NCBI GenBank assembly: GCA_036381195.1
Contig: DASVDH010000059.1
Span: forward strand, 83,717-147,716
DNA from: RSA9 sp036381195
GTDB taxonomy: Bacteria; Gemmatimonadota; Gemmatimonadetes; Longimicrobiales; RSA9
Reading direction: 5' to 3'
Length of the DNA: 64,000 nucleotides
A model generated the notes under the pieces. It did not search any database. It saw nothing but the letters and a program-made list of their open reading frames with translations, and was not told the DNA's origin. Each line of letters begins with the position of its first letter. Position 1 is the stretch's first letter. Position numbers and translations under genes: made by a program. Shown in pieces: positions 1-7,262 of the stretch.

Positions 1-217
1 CATCCGTCGCGCTGTCGGCGTCCGGGGAGAACGGACCGTCCCCACCCGCGTGGCCGGCGACGACCGGCGCGGCCCGCCGCACCGCCGCCAACCATTCGCC
101 GCGATCCGCGCTGCCGTCCGGCCCGGCGTGGCGGAGCAGCTCCAGCACGGCGATGGCGACGGACGCATCGTGAGGCCGGAGCCCCGCGACAAAACGCTCG
201 ATGGCACCTTCGCTCAT
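1..217 (-). CDS. Unrecognised protein, N-terminal 72 residues only (runs off the left edge)
   Basis: An open frame starts at ATG 217 and runs leftward off the window after 72 codons. Its ATG overlaps the stop of the lptA-like gene (ATGA), so it is the next gene of the Kdo/Lpt operon and probably translationally coupled. The start (MSEGAIERFVAGLRPHD) looks helical and Ala/Leu/Arg-rich, followed by a Gly/Asp-rich stretch (GGDGPFSPDADSATD). I recognise no family. The usual partner after lptA is the ATPase gene lptB, but the Walker A motif LptB carries near residue 40 is absent. GC-rich third codon positions match the neighbours. Confidence 0.6.
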   Translation of the reverse strand, partial: MSEGAIERFVAGLRPHDASVAIAVLELLRHAGPDGSADRGEWLAAVRRAAPVVAGHAGGDGPFSPDADSATD

Positions 218-1680
218 CTCGATCTCGCAGCTGGCGGCTGACGGCCGCCGGATGCGGGGCCGGCGGCTCGGCCCACCGACCCCCGGACCGGCTCTAGATA
301 TCTACCCCGAACCTCGCCCGTCGCTTCCGCCTCCTTGATCTCGCCCTCGCTCAGGATCAGGATGATCCGGTCCGCGACCGTGTAGTTGATCGCCGGAGGC
401 CCGGGCTCGTCTCGCTCGCGGCTCACACGGTAGAGCGCCTGCGCCCGGCCTCCGGGGCCGACCACCACCAGACGCTCGAGGACGATCTCTGCGCTGTCGC
501 GACCGGCCGCGTGCTGGGCGCTGCGATCCGGGGGCAGCGCCGCCACGGCGGCGCCGGAATCCGGCCGTGGCTCCGCCGCCGTGAAGTACGCGTGGACCGT
601 GTCCCCGCTGACCCAATCCGTCGCGACGAGCTCCGGAAGCCCCGTGCTCAGGGAGTCGAGCTGGCGCTGAGCGAACGCCTCGCCGACTGCCACGAGCTGG
701 CGCAGCTCCTGCCCGGGCGCGAGCGCGTCGATCGAGTCGGCGACGAGCCGGAGCTCGCGCGCGACGGCCACCGCGCGGGCCCGGCCGGCGCTGGCGGCCG
801 ACGTGTCGGCCGCCGAAGCGTCGGCGGGCGGCGTCGCCACCGCGATCAAACGCTGGAGCGCTCCCTCCGCGAACTCGAGCCGGACCGTGCTGGCGTCCAC
901 ATTCAGGTCGCGGCCCTCGAGGTGCGCGTCCTGACGCGCGATGATCCCGCGGAGCTGCTCGCCTTCGAGCCGCACCTCGACGCTCTGCCCTTCGAGCCGC
1001 AGGTCCTCCTGTCGAATCCACGCTTCACCCGTGAGCACGAGCAGATCCGCCGCCGGATCGAACGTCGCCGCGTGCGCGCCGCTGCGGGTCTCGCCGCGCG
1101 CGATCTCCACGCTGCCCGTTGCGCTGAACCGCCCCTCTCCCTGGATCTCCATCCAGTCGGCGTCGACATCGAAGGGCTGCTCGGCCGAGTCGCCGGGCGC
1201 GGCTTCGCCGGCATCGCGCGGGTACAGCGTGGCGTGTGGCCGGCCGGTCACAATCGTCCGTGCCTCGGGCCGCTGCGGCCCGGCCCGCTCGTACGTCAAT
1301 CGCGGCCCACGGATCACGGAGCCGTGCTGCCGCAGATCCGTCAGCACCACGTTGTCCTGTGCCACGAGCCGTGCCGCCTCCATGTAATAGACGGCCCGAT
1401 CCGCCTCCAGCGTGCGCTCCGCATCGGCGTAGAAGACGCGGCCGATCAGCTCCAGCGACGTCTCCCTCGTGAGCACCGCGCTGTCCGCCCGCACGACCGT
1501 GCTGTCCGTGCACGCGAATTCCGCCGGCCCCGAGATGAACCAGATCTCCGTGTTCCCGGATGTGATGCTCCGCGCCTTCCTCGCCTGCACGAGCTCGCAG
1601 TCCCGCGCCTGCCCGGCCGCGGCGGCCGGGGCCGCCAGCGCAACGACGACCAGGAGTGCCAGCGAGCCGCGAACGGTCAC
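214..1680 (-). CDS. lptA: LptA/OstA-like periplasmic LPS-transport protein, enlarged
   Basis: 488 residues from a GTG start that overlaps the lptC stop (GTGA). A signal peptide (MTVRGSLALLVVVALAAPAAAA) directs it to the periplasm. The body is built of repeated short beta units of OstA type (for example FSATGSVEIARGETRSGA, DLLVLTGEAWI, NYTVADRIIL, EATGEVRGRYLEP). Such units stack into the jellyroll bridge that carries LPS from LptC to the outer membrane. It is far longer than E. coli LptA (about 185 residues) and seems to hold two or more OstA segments with Ala-rich linkers, so it may also cover part of an LptD-like N-domain. Role is inferred from fold and from position after lptC and the Kdo genes. 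Confidence 0.75.
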   Translation of the reverse strand: MTVRGSLALLVVVALAAPAAAAGQARDCELVQARKARSITSGNTEIWFISGPAEFACTDSTVVRADSAVLTRETSLELIGRVFYADAERTLEADRAVYYMEAARLVAQDNVVLTDLRQHGSVIRGPRLTYERAGPQRPEARTIVTGRPHATLYPRDAGEAAPGDSAEQPFDVDADWMEIQGEGRFSATGSVEIARGETRSGAHAATFDPAADLLVLTGEAWIRQEDLRLEGQSVEVRLEGEQLRGIIARQDAHLEGRDLNVDASTVRLEFAEGALQRLIAVATPPADASAADTSAASAGRARAVAVARELRLVADSIDALAPGQELRQLVAVGEAFAQRQLDSLSTGLPELVATDWVSGDTVHAYFTAAEPRPDSGAAVAALPPDRSAQHAAGRDSAEIVLERLVVVGPGGRAQALYRVSRERDEPGPPAINYTVADRIILILSEGEIKEAEATGEVRGRYLEPVRGSVGRAAGPASGGRQPPAARSR

Positions 1681-2222
1681 AGGTCGAACCTCACACCCGG
1701 GACGCGGCCGCGAGGGTTCAGGATCTCGAGGTTTCGCAGCCGGCCGTCCGATCGGAAGCCGTCGCCATGCGCGACGGTGCCGTCCTGCCGCAAGGTGGTG
1801 GCGGAATCGCTCCAGATCTGGTCGCGTTCCGGGTCGAAGTGGAGCTCCGAGGTCTCGACGATCCTGTTCCCCTCACGCAAGCGCAGGACGACGTTGTCGC
1901 GGGCCGTCATCGCCTCGGTCCGGATATCGAGCGTGCCCGCGCGGGACGTCAGCTCCGCTTCCTCGAGCCCCGCCGCATCGAAGAACGTCACGTGCACGCG
2001 CCGGAGCTCGGCCCGGGCCGAGTCCTCGAAGATGTACGCGGTATCCGCGACCAGGACCGCGCGGCGGATGCCGTCGACGGTCATGACCTGCTCGATGCCT
2101 TCGATGACCTGGTCGGCGCGCATCGCCGCGTACTCATCGCCTGCGAAGGGCCCCGAGGCCGCACGGTCGCACCCCCCGGCAGCCAGCAGGACGAGGAGAG
2201 CGAGGCACTGGCGACGGCTCAT
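1677..2222 (-). CDS. lptC: LPS export protein LptC
   Basis: 181 residues from ATG 2222, which overlaps the kdsD stop (ATGA). The N-terminus is a lipoprotein-like or membrane-anchor signal (MSRRQCLALLVLLAAGGC, lipobox LAAGGC), unlike the uncleaved anchor of E. coli LptC. The rest is a single beta-jellyroll of LptC type, with the strand pattern VHVTFFDAAGLEEAELTSRAG followed by MTARDNVVLR and RIVETSELHFDPE. In this family the protein takes LPS from the LptBFG transporter and hands it to LptA. Size matches the family (about 190 residues) and the next gene is lptA-like. The frame extends further upstream but only inside kdsD. Confidence 0.82.
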   Translation of the reverse strand: MSRRQCLALLVLLAAGGCDRAASGPFAGDEYAAMRADQVIEGIEQVMTVDGIRRAVLVADTAYIFEDSARAELRRVHVTFFDAAGLEEAELTSRAGTLDIRTEAMTARDNVVLRLREGNRIVETSELHFDPERDQIWSDSATTLRQDGTVAHGDGFRSDGRLRNLEILNPRGRVPGVRFDL

Positions 2223-3265
2223 ACCACTCCCGCCCGCATCAGGTCGTGCAGGTGGACGATCCCGATCAGCCGCCGCTCGCGGTCCACGACCGGCAGCGCC
2301 ATGATCCCGTGCTTCTCCATGAGGAAGACGGCGGCGGCCCCGAGGACCTCCGGCTCGGTCAGCTTCGGGTTCCGGTTCATCACGCGGGATACGGGGACAT
2401 CGAAGATGTGTTCCTCCCGCTCCATGAGCCGAGTCAGGTCGCCGGCCGTGACCACGCCGACCACGCGGTTCTCCGCGTCCACGATCGGGACGGTGCCGCG
2501 CTTCTCGGCGAGCAGGACGATGCACTCGCGCATCTGCCCGTCCAGCGGCAGACTGGGGTAGCCTTCGCGCAGCATGACATCCGCGACGCGGATCGTGAGC
2601 TTCCGGCCCAGTGCGCCGCCCGGATGCAGGCGCGCGAAGTCCTCGCGCGTGAAGCCGCGGCGCAGGAGCAGCGCCACGGCGAGGGCGTCACCGACGGCGA
2701 GCGTTGCGGTGGTCGACGTCGTCGGTGCAAGATCGAAGGGGCAGGCCTCCTCGGCCACGGAGCAGTCCAGCACGATGTGCGCGGCCCGTCCGAGCGTGGA
2801 GCGGCTGCGACCCGTCAGCGCAATGATCGGCACGCCGAGGCGGCTCAGGTATTCGACGAGGCCGGTCACCTCGTCCGACTCGCCGCTCTTCGAGATCAGC
2901 AGCCCGACATCGTCGCGGCTGACGATGCCCAGATCGCCGTGCAGCCCTTCGACGGGATGCAGGAAGATGGCGGGCGTGCCCGTGGAGGTGAGCGTCGCGG
3001 CGATCTTGCGGCCGACGATCCCGCTCTTCCCGATGCCGCTCACGATCACCCGGCCCGTGGCCGCGTGGATCCGTTCCACGGCGGCGAGGAAGGCCTCGCC
3101 GAGGCGTGACTCGAGCGCCAGCAGCGCTTCCGCCTCCGTGCGGATCACGCGCCGTGCCCGCGCCAGGAGCTCGGCGCCGTCGGTGATCGGCCCGCCGGTG
3201 GCGGGCGCCGCGATCGTGGGACTGCTGCCGCCAGCGCCCCGCGGCTCAGTCCGTGCGTCAACCAT
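2219..3265 (-). CDS. kdsD: D-arabinose 5-phosphate isomerase (KdsD/KpsF)
   Basis: 348 residues from ATG 3265, overlapping kdsC by 8 bp. It interconverts ribulose-5-P and arabinose-5-P, the first step of Kdo synthesis. An N-terminal SIS domain (about residues 40-190) carries the sugar-phosphate signature SGIGKSGIVGRKIAATLTSTG region and the loop SKSGESDEV. Two CBS domains follow (about 215-345: VADVMLREGYPSLPLD, VMNRNPKLTEPE). This is the standard KdsD layout and length. A roughly 30-residue Gly/Pro-rich N-terminal tail is extra. Neighbours kdsC and kdsA complete the pathway. Confidence 0.93.
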   Translation of the reverse strand: MVDARTEPRGAGGSSPTIAAPATGGPITDGAELLARARRVIRTEAEALLALESRLGEAFLAAVERIHAATGRVIVSGIGKSGIVGRKIAATLTSTGTPAIFLHPVEGLHGDLGIVSRDDVGLLISKSGESDEVTGLVEYLSRLGVPIIALTGRSRSTLGRAAHIVLDCSVAEEACPFDLAPTTSTTATLAVGDALAVALLLRRGFTREDFARLHPGGALGRKLTIRVADVMLREGYPSLPLDGQMRECIVLLAEKRGTVPIVDAENRVVGVVTAGDLTRLMEREEHIFDVPVSRVMNRNPKLTEPEVLGAAAVFLMEKHGIMALPVVDRERRLIGIVHLHDLMRAGVV

Positions 3266-3872
3266 CCGTGGCCTCCCCAGACCGCGCGGCCGTTCCCTCC
3301 CCGTCCGGCGCGGCGCCGCCCTCGCCGCGGGCGCGGCAGTATGCCTCGACGAGCCGGGCCCAATCGCCCCGTGCGCGGAGCAGCGTTTCCGCGAACTCGC
3401 GCACCGCGCCGTGCCCGCCCGCGCGGCGCGTGACCCAGCGCGCGGCCGCGCGGACCTCCGGCACAGCGTTCGCCACCGCGACGGGCAGCCCGACCCTGCG
3501 GAGCACGGGCAAGTCGGCCAGGTCATCGGCGACGAACGCGACCTCGGCCCAGGACGCGCCGTGACGCGCGAGCAGGCCTTCCACCAGCGGGATCTTTCTC
3601 GCGCCGGCATCTTCGAAGCATTCCACCTCCAGCTCCGCTGCCCGGACGCGGGAGGCGGCGGATTCGCGGCCGCTCACGAGCGCGACCTCGAGCCCGGCCC
3701 ACACCAGCATCTTCACGCCGAGGCCATCCGTGATGTCGAAGCGCTTCAGCTCGACGGCCCCGCCATCCGGGGCCTGGCCCATGTAGAGGCCGCCGTCGGT
3801 CATCACGCCATCGATGTCGAACAGCACGAGGCGGATCCGGCGTGCAATGTCGCGAGGCAGATGGTCACCCAT
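3258..3872 (-). CDS. kdsC: 3-deoxy-D-manno-octulosonate 8-phosphate phosphatase (KdsC)
   Basis: 204 residues. ATG 3872 was chosen over an upstream in-frame start at 3917 because it gives the same 8-bp overlap as the next junction and the usual N-terminus. It is a HAD-superfamily phosphatase: nucleophile motif I FDIDGVMTDGG (DxD), motif II ALVSGRES, motif III Lys in GARKIPL, and motif IV VADDLADLP. The short KdsC-type form lacks a cap domain and works as a tetramer. It removes phosphate from Kdo-8-P before activation by KdsB. The last 25 or so residues form a disordered Gly/Glu-rich tail not typical of the family. Confidence 0.92.
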   Translation of the reverse strand: MGDHLPRDIARRIRLVLFDIDGVMTDGGLYMGQAPDGGAVELKRFDITDGLGVKMLVWAGLEVALVSGRESAASRVRAAELEVECFEDAGARKIPLVEGLLARHGASWAEVAFVADDLADLPVLRRVGLPVAVANAVPEVRAAARWVTRRAGGHGAVREFAETLLRARGDWARLVEAYCRARGEGGAAPDGEGTAARSGEATDG

Positions 3873-4716
3873 GGGTAGCGATGGCGGGAGCGCGCGCGGA
3901 CTCGCCCAGCGCGGCACGGATCGCGATCACCTGCTCGAGCAACGGCCGCAGCCGGTCGAGGCGCAGCATGTTCGTGGCATCGGAGGGCGCGCGCTCCGGC
4001 TCGGGATGCACTTCCAGGAACAGGCCGTGTGCACCGGCTGCGACGGCGGCGCGCACCAGGGGGGGCGTGAACTGCGGGTCTCCGCCGCTGGCGCCGTCCG
4101 CGCGGCCCGGGCGCTGGACCGAGTGCGTGCCGTCGAAGACGGCGGGGGCGCCGGTCGCCTCATGCAATCTCTGAAACGAGCGCATGTCAACCACCAGGTC
4201 CCCGTAGCCGAGAAACGTGCCGCGCTCCGTCACCGCGACCGCGGGTGCGCCCGCGCCGCGGGCCTTGGCCACCGCGCCCGCCATCTCCTCGGGCGCCATC
4301 CACTGCCCCTTCTTGATGTTGAGCGGCAACCCGGTGCGGCCCGCGCTCTCGATCAGGTCCGTCTGCCTGCACAGGAAGGCAGGGATCTGGAGTGCGTCGC
4401 ACACGGCGGCGGCCGCAGGGGCTTGCGCCGGCTCATGGATGTCGGTGAGGACGGGCAGGCCGCTCTCCCGCCGCACCGCCTCGAGCTGCCGCAGCCCGCG
4501 CTCGAGCCCGGGCCCCCGGCGAGCATCCGGACGGCTGCGGTTGGCCTTGTCGAAAGACGCCTTGTAAATGGTCGGCACGCCCAGGTCGGCAGAGATGCGC
4601 GCGAGCGCTTCGGCGATGCCGAGGTTGAGCGCGTCATCCTCGAGTACGCACGGCCCGGCGATGAGGAAGAACGGGCCGCCAGGGCGGAACAGGGCCGATG
4701 CCTCGGAGGCACCCAT
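3865..4716 (-). CDS. kdsA: Kdo-8-phosphate synthase (KdsA), metal-dependent class
   Basis: 283 residues; the pyrG stop and this ATG share one base (TGATG). It condenses phosphoenolpyruvate with arabinose-5-P. The TIM-barrel landmarks are visible: LIAGPCVLED at the first strand, YKASFDKANRS, DIHEPAQA, KKGQWMAPEE, DGTHSVQRPG and LFLEVHPEPERAPSDATNML. The Cys in AGPC sits where the E. coli enzyme has Asn. With the His of GTHSVQ and the downstream Glu and Asp, that marks the class II metal-requiring KdsA known from Aquifex. The assignment to class is inference from motifs. It lies between pyrG and kdsC. Confidence 0.95.
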   Translation of the reverse strand: MGASEASALFRPGGPFFLIAGPCVLEDDALNLGIAEALARISADLGVPTIYKASFDKANRSRPDARRGPGLERGLRQLEAVRRESGLPVLTDIHEPAQAPAAAAVCDALQIPAFLCRQTDLIESAGRTGLPLNIKKGQWMAPEEMAGAVAKARGAGAPAVAVTERGTFLGYGDLVVDMRSFQRLHEATGAPAVFDGTHSVQRPGRADGASGGDPQFTPPLVRAAVAAGAHGLFLEVHPEPERAPSDATNMLRLDRLRPLLEQVIAIRAALGESARAPAIATHG

Positions 4717-6392
4717 CAGTCGCCCACCTCCGCGGGGAGCGGCGCGCCGGCCGGTTCCTGCACCGGCAACGCGATGCCCCGTCGCTCCATGGCGGCACGC
4801 ACGAAGGACGCGAAGAGCGGGTGCGGCCGCATCGGCCGCGACTTCAGCTCCGGATGGAACTGGCAGCCGATGAACCAGGGGTGATCCGGGAGCTCGACGA
4901 TCTCGACGAGGTCCCCGTCCGGCGATAGGCCGCTGAAGACGAAGCCGTGCTCCTCGAGCGTGCCCCGATAGGCGTTGTTGACCTCGTAGCGGTGCCGGTG
5001 CCGCTCGCTGATCTCGAGCACGCCGTAGATCTGGTGCGCCCTGGATCCCGGCTTCAGGCGGCAGGGGTACGCCCCCAGCCGCATGGTCCCGCCCATGTCC
5101 GTGACCTGCCGTTGCGAGTCCATGAGGCAGATCACGGGATCCGCGGCATCGCGGCTGAACTCGACGGAGTGGGACTGGTCGAGGCCGCAAACGTGCCGTG
5201 CATAGGCGATGACGCCGCACTGCAGGCCGAGGCAGATCCCGAAGAACGGCAGGCCGTTGACCCGGGCCCACTCGATCGCGCGGACCATCCCCTCCACACC
5301 GCGCACCCCGAAGCCGCCGGGGATGAGGAGCCCGTCGTAGTCGGCGAGCCGGTCGACGCCGTGGCCGTCCTCGAAGTCCTCGCTGGAGAGCCAATCGATG
5401 TTCACCCGCACATCGTTCGCGATGCCGCCGTGGATCAGCGCCTCGTGAACCGACTTGTACGCGTCCACCAGCGCGGTGTACTTGCCGACCACCGCGATGT
5501 GCACGGAGCCGGCACGCGGATGCTTGATCCGCTCGACCATCTCCTTCCAGGGCTGGAGCTCCGGCGGAGGGGTCTGCAGGCCAAGCTTGGAGACCACCAG
5601 GTCGTCCAGCTTCTGCTCGTGGAACTTCAGCGGCACCTCGTAGATCGTCTCCGCATCGCGCGCCTCGATGACGCCCCCCACGTCCACGTTCGTGAACAGC
5701 GCGATCTTGCGCTTCAGCTCGTCCGTCAACGGATACTCGGTGCGGCAGATCAGGATGTCCGGCTGGATCCCGATCTCCATCAGCTCGCGCACCGAATGCT
5801 GGGTCGGCTTGGTCTTCAGCTCTCCCGCAGCCGCGATGTACGGGATCAGTGTGAGGTGGATGAAGATCGCGTTCTCCCGGCCGACCTCCTGGCGGAACTG
5901 ACGGATCGCCTCGAGGAACGGCAGGGATTCGATGTCGCCCACCGTCCCGCCGATCTCCGTGATCACGACGTCGTGGTTGGGCGCGAGGCGCCGGATCGCC
6001 GTCTTGATCTCGTCCGTGATGTGCGGGATCACCTGGACGGTTGCGCCCAGGTAATCGCCGCGACGCTCCTTCGTGATGACGTTCTGGTAGATCCGGCCCG
6101 TCGTGATGTTGTTCGCTTGCGAAAGCGACTCGTCGATGAACCGCTCGTAGTGGCCCAGGTCGAGGTCGGTCTCCGCGCCGTCGTCAGTGACGAAGACCTC
6201 CCCGTGCTGGAACGGCGAGAGCGTGCCCGGATCCACGTTGATGTAGGGATCGAACTTCTGGATGGTGACGCGTAGCCCGCGAGCGACCAGCAACCGTCCA
6301 AGCGACGCGGCGGCGATCCCCTTGCCCAGAGAGGAGACGACGCCGCCGGTCACGAAAACGTACTTCGTTGGCTGACGTACCTGGTCTTCCAT
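4716..6392 (-). CDS. pyrG: CTP synthase (PyrG)
   Basis: 558 residues, full length for the family. It makes CTP from UTP, ATP and glutamine. The synthetase domain (about 1-275) carries the N-terminal ATP loop VVSSLGKGIAAASLGRLL, followed by FDPYINVDPGTLSPFQHGEV and GHYERFIDE. The class I glutamine amidotransferase domain carries the oxyanion loop GGFGVRG, nucleophile elbow GICLGLQC and the catalytic pair in QFHPELKSRP. It sits inside the Kdo operon, between kdsB and kdsA. The placement makes sense because KdsB consumes CTP to activate Kdo. Confidence 0.97.
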   Translation of the reverse strand: MEDQVRQPTKYVFVTGGVVSSLGKGIAAASLGRLLVARGLRVTIQKFDPYINVDPGTLSPFQHGEVFVTDDGAETDLDLGHYERFIDESLSQANNITTGRIYQNVITKERRGDYLGATVQVIPHITDEIKTAIRRLAPNHDVVITEIGGTVGDIESLPFLEAIRQFRQEVGRENAIFIHLTLIPYIAAAGELKTKPTQHSVRELMEIGIQPDILICRTEYPLTDELKRKIALFTNVDVGGVIEARDAETIYEVPLKFHEQKLDDLVVSKLGLQTPPPELQPWKEMVERIKHPRAGSVHIAVVGKYTALVDAYKSVHEALIHGGIANDVRVNIDWLSSEDFEDGHGVDRLADYDGLLIPGGFGVRGVEGMVRAIEWARVNGLPFFGICLGLQCGVIAYARHVCGLDQSHSVEFSRDAADPVICLMDSQRQVTDMGGTMRLGAYPCRLKPGSRAHQIYGVLEISERHRHRYEVNNAYRGTLEEHGFVFSGLSPDGDLVEIVELPDHPWFIGCQFHPELKSRPMRPHPLFASFVRAAMERRGIALPVQEPAGAPLPAEVGD

Positions 6393-6398
6393 AGCGGT

Positions 6399-7181
6399 TC
6401 AGGTCCTCGCTCGTGAAGGATTCGCCATCGCGCGCAACTGCTGCTCCACTCTGGGGATGTCGGCCGGCGTATCCACGCCGCCGTGCGCCGCTTCCACGAT
6501 CGTCACCCCGATCCGCAGCCCCGCCGCGAGCGGCCGCAACTGCTCGAGGCGCTCGATCTGCTCGAGCTCGCCCGCGGGGAGGGCGACCCATCGCGCCAGC
6601 GCGTCCGGGGAGTACGCGTAGATCCCCACGTGCCTGAGATACGCGGGGGAGGCCAGCTCGGCGGCGGTCGGCTCGCCATCCCTCCGATACGGGATCGGCG
6701 CCCGCGAGAAGTAGAGGGCGCCGCCGTCCCGACCGCGAACCACCTTGACGACCGCCGGGTCACGCCAGGCCTCGAGCGAGCGGATCGGCGTGGCCACGGT
6801 ACCGACGTCCCACCCCTCCCGCACCAGGGCGGCCGCGGCGGTCACGTGCGCGGCCTCGACCAGCGGCTCGTCTCCCTGCACGTTCACCACGACGTCGAAG
6901 CCGTGGTACTCCGGCCGCGCCACCACCTCCGCCACGCGGTCCGTGCCGGAAGCATGGTGCGCCGAGGTCAGCACGGCCTCACCGCCGAATCGCCGCGCCG
7001 CCTCCACGACTTCTTCGCTGTCCGTCGCGATGACGACCGCGTCGAGGGCGGGAATCGCGGCGACGGCCCGCCAGACCCACTCGATGAGGGGTCGCCCGGC
7101 CACCGGGAGGAGCGGCTTGCGTGGCAAGCGCTCCGAACCGATGCGCGCCGGGATCACGCCGAGGCACCGCGTGCCGCGCAT
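6399..7181 (-). CDS. kdsB: CMP-Kdo synthetase (3-deoxy-manno-octulosonate cytidylyltransferase)
   Basis: 260 residues from ATG 7181. It couples Kdo to CMP, producing the donor used by the Kdo transferase. The nucleotidyltransferase fold shows the N-terminal signature VIPARIGSERLPRKPL, the VNVQGDEPLV loop and the metal-binding region near GVDTPADIP. Length matches KdsB (about 250). It is the first gene after a well-formed promoter at 7234-7262 and heads the kdsB-pyrG-kdsA-kdsC-kdsD-lptC-lptA operon. Upstream of the ATG the frame stays open but reads through the promoter, so longer starts are unlikely. Confidence 0.95.
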   Translation of the reverse strand: MRGTRCLGVIPARIGSERLPRKPLLPVAGRPLIEWVWRAVAAIPALDAVVIATDSEEVVEAARRFGGEAVLTSAHHASGTDRVAEVVARPEYHGFDVVVNVQGDEPLVEAAHVTAAAALVREGWDVGTVATPIRSLEAWRDPAVVKVVRGRDGGALYFSRAPIPYRRDGEPTAAELASPAYLRHVGIYAYSPDALARWVALPAGELEQIERLEQLRPLAAGLRIGVTIVEAAHGGVDTPADIPRVEQQLRAMANPSRART

Positions 7182-7233
7182 CAAGGGCGCGATGGGAGAG
7201 GGATCGCCGTCCCTGCTGCAATTTTCACGCCGA

Positions 7234-7262
7234 AATCTAACGGGTCCCGCCGCGGGTGTCAA
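7234..7262 (-). promoter_or_regulatory. Promoter of the kdsB (Kdo/Lpt) operon
   Basis: On the minus strand a perfect -35 TTGACA (7257-7262) lies 17 bp from TAGATT (7234-7239), followed by TCG. The predicted start is near 7227, leaving a leader of about 45 nt before kdsB. The -35 lies inside the 3' end of the upstream gene and the TAG of the -10 is that gene's stop codon. The spacing and form recur at many other gene starts in this window. Confidence 0.65.
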
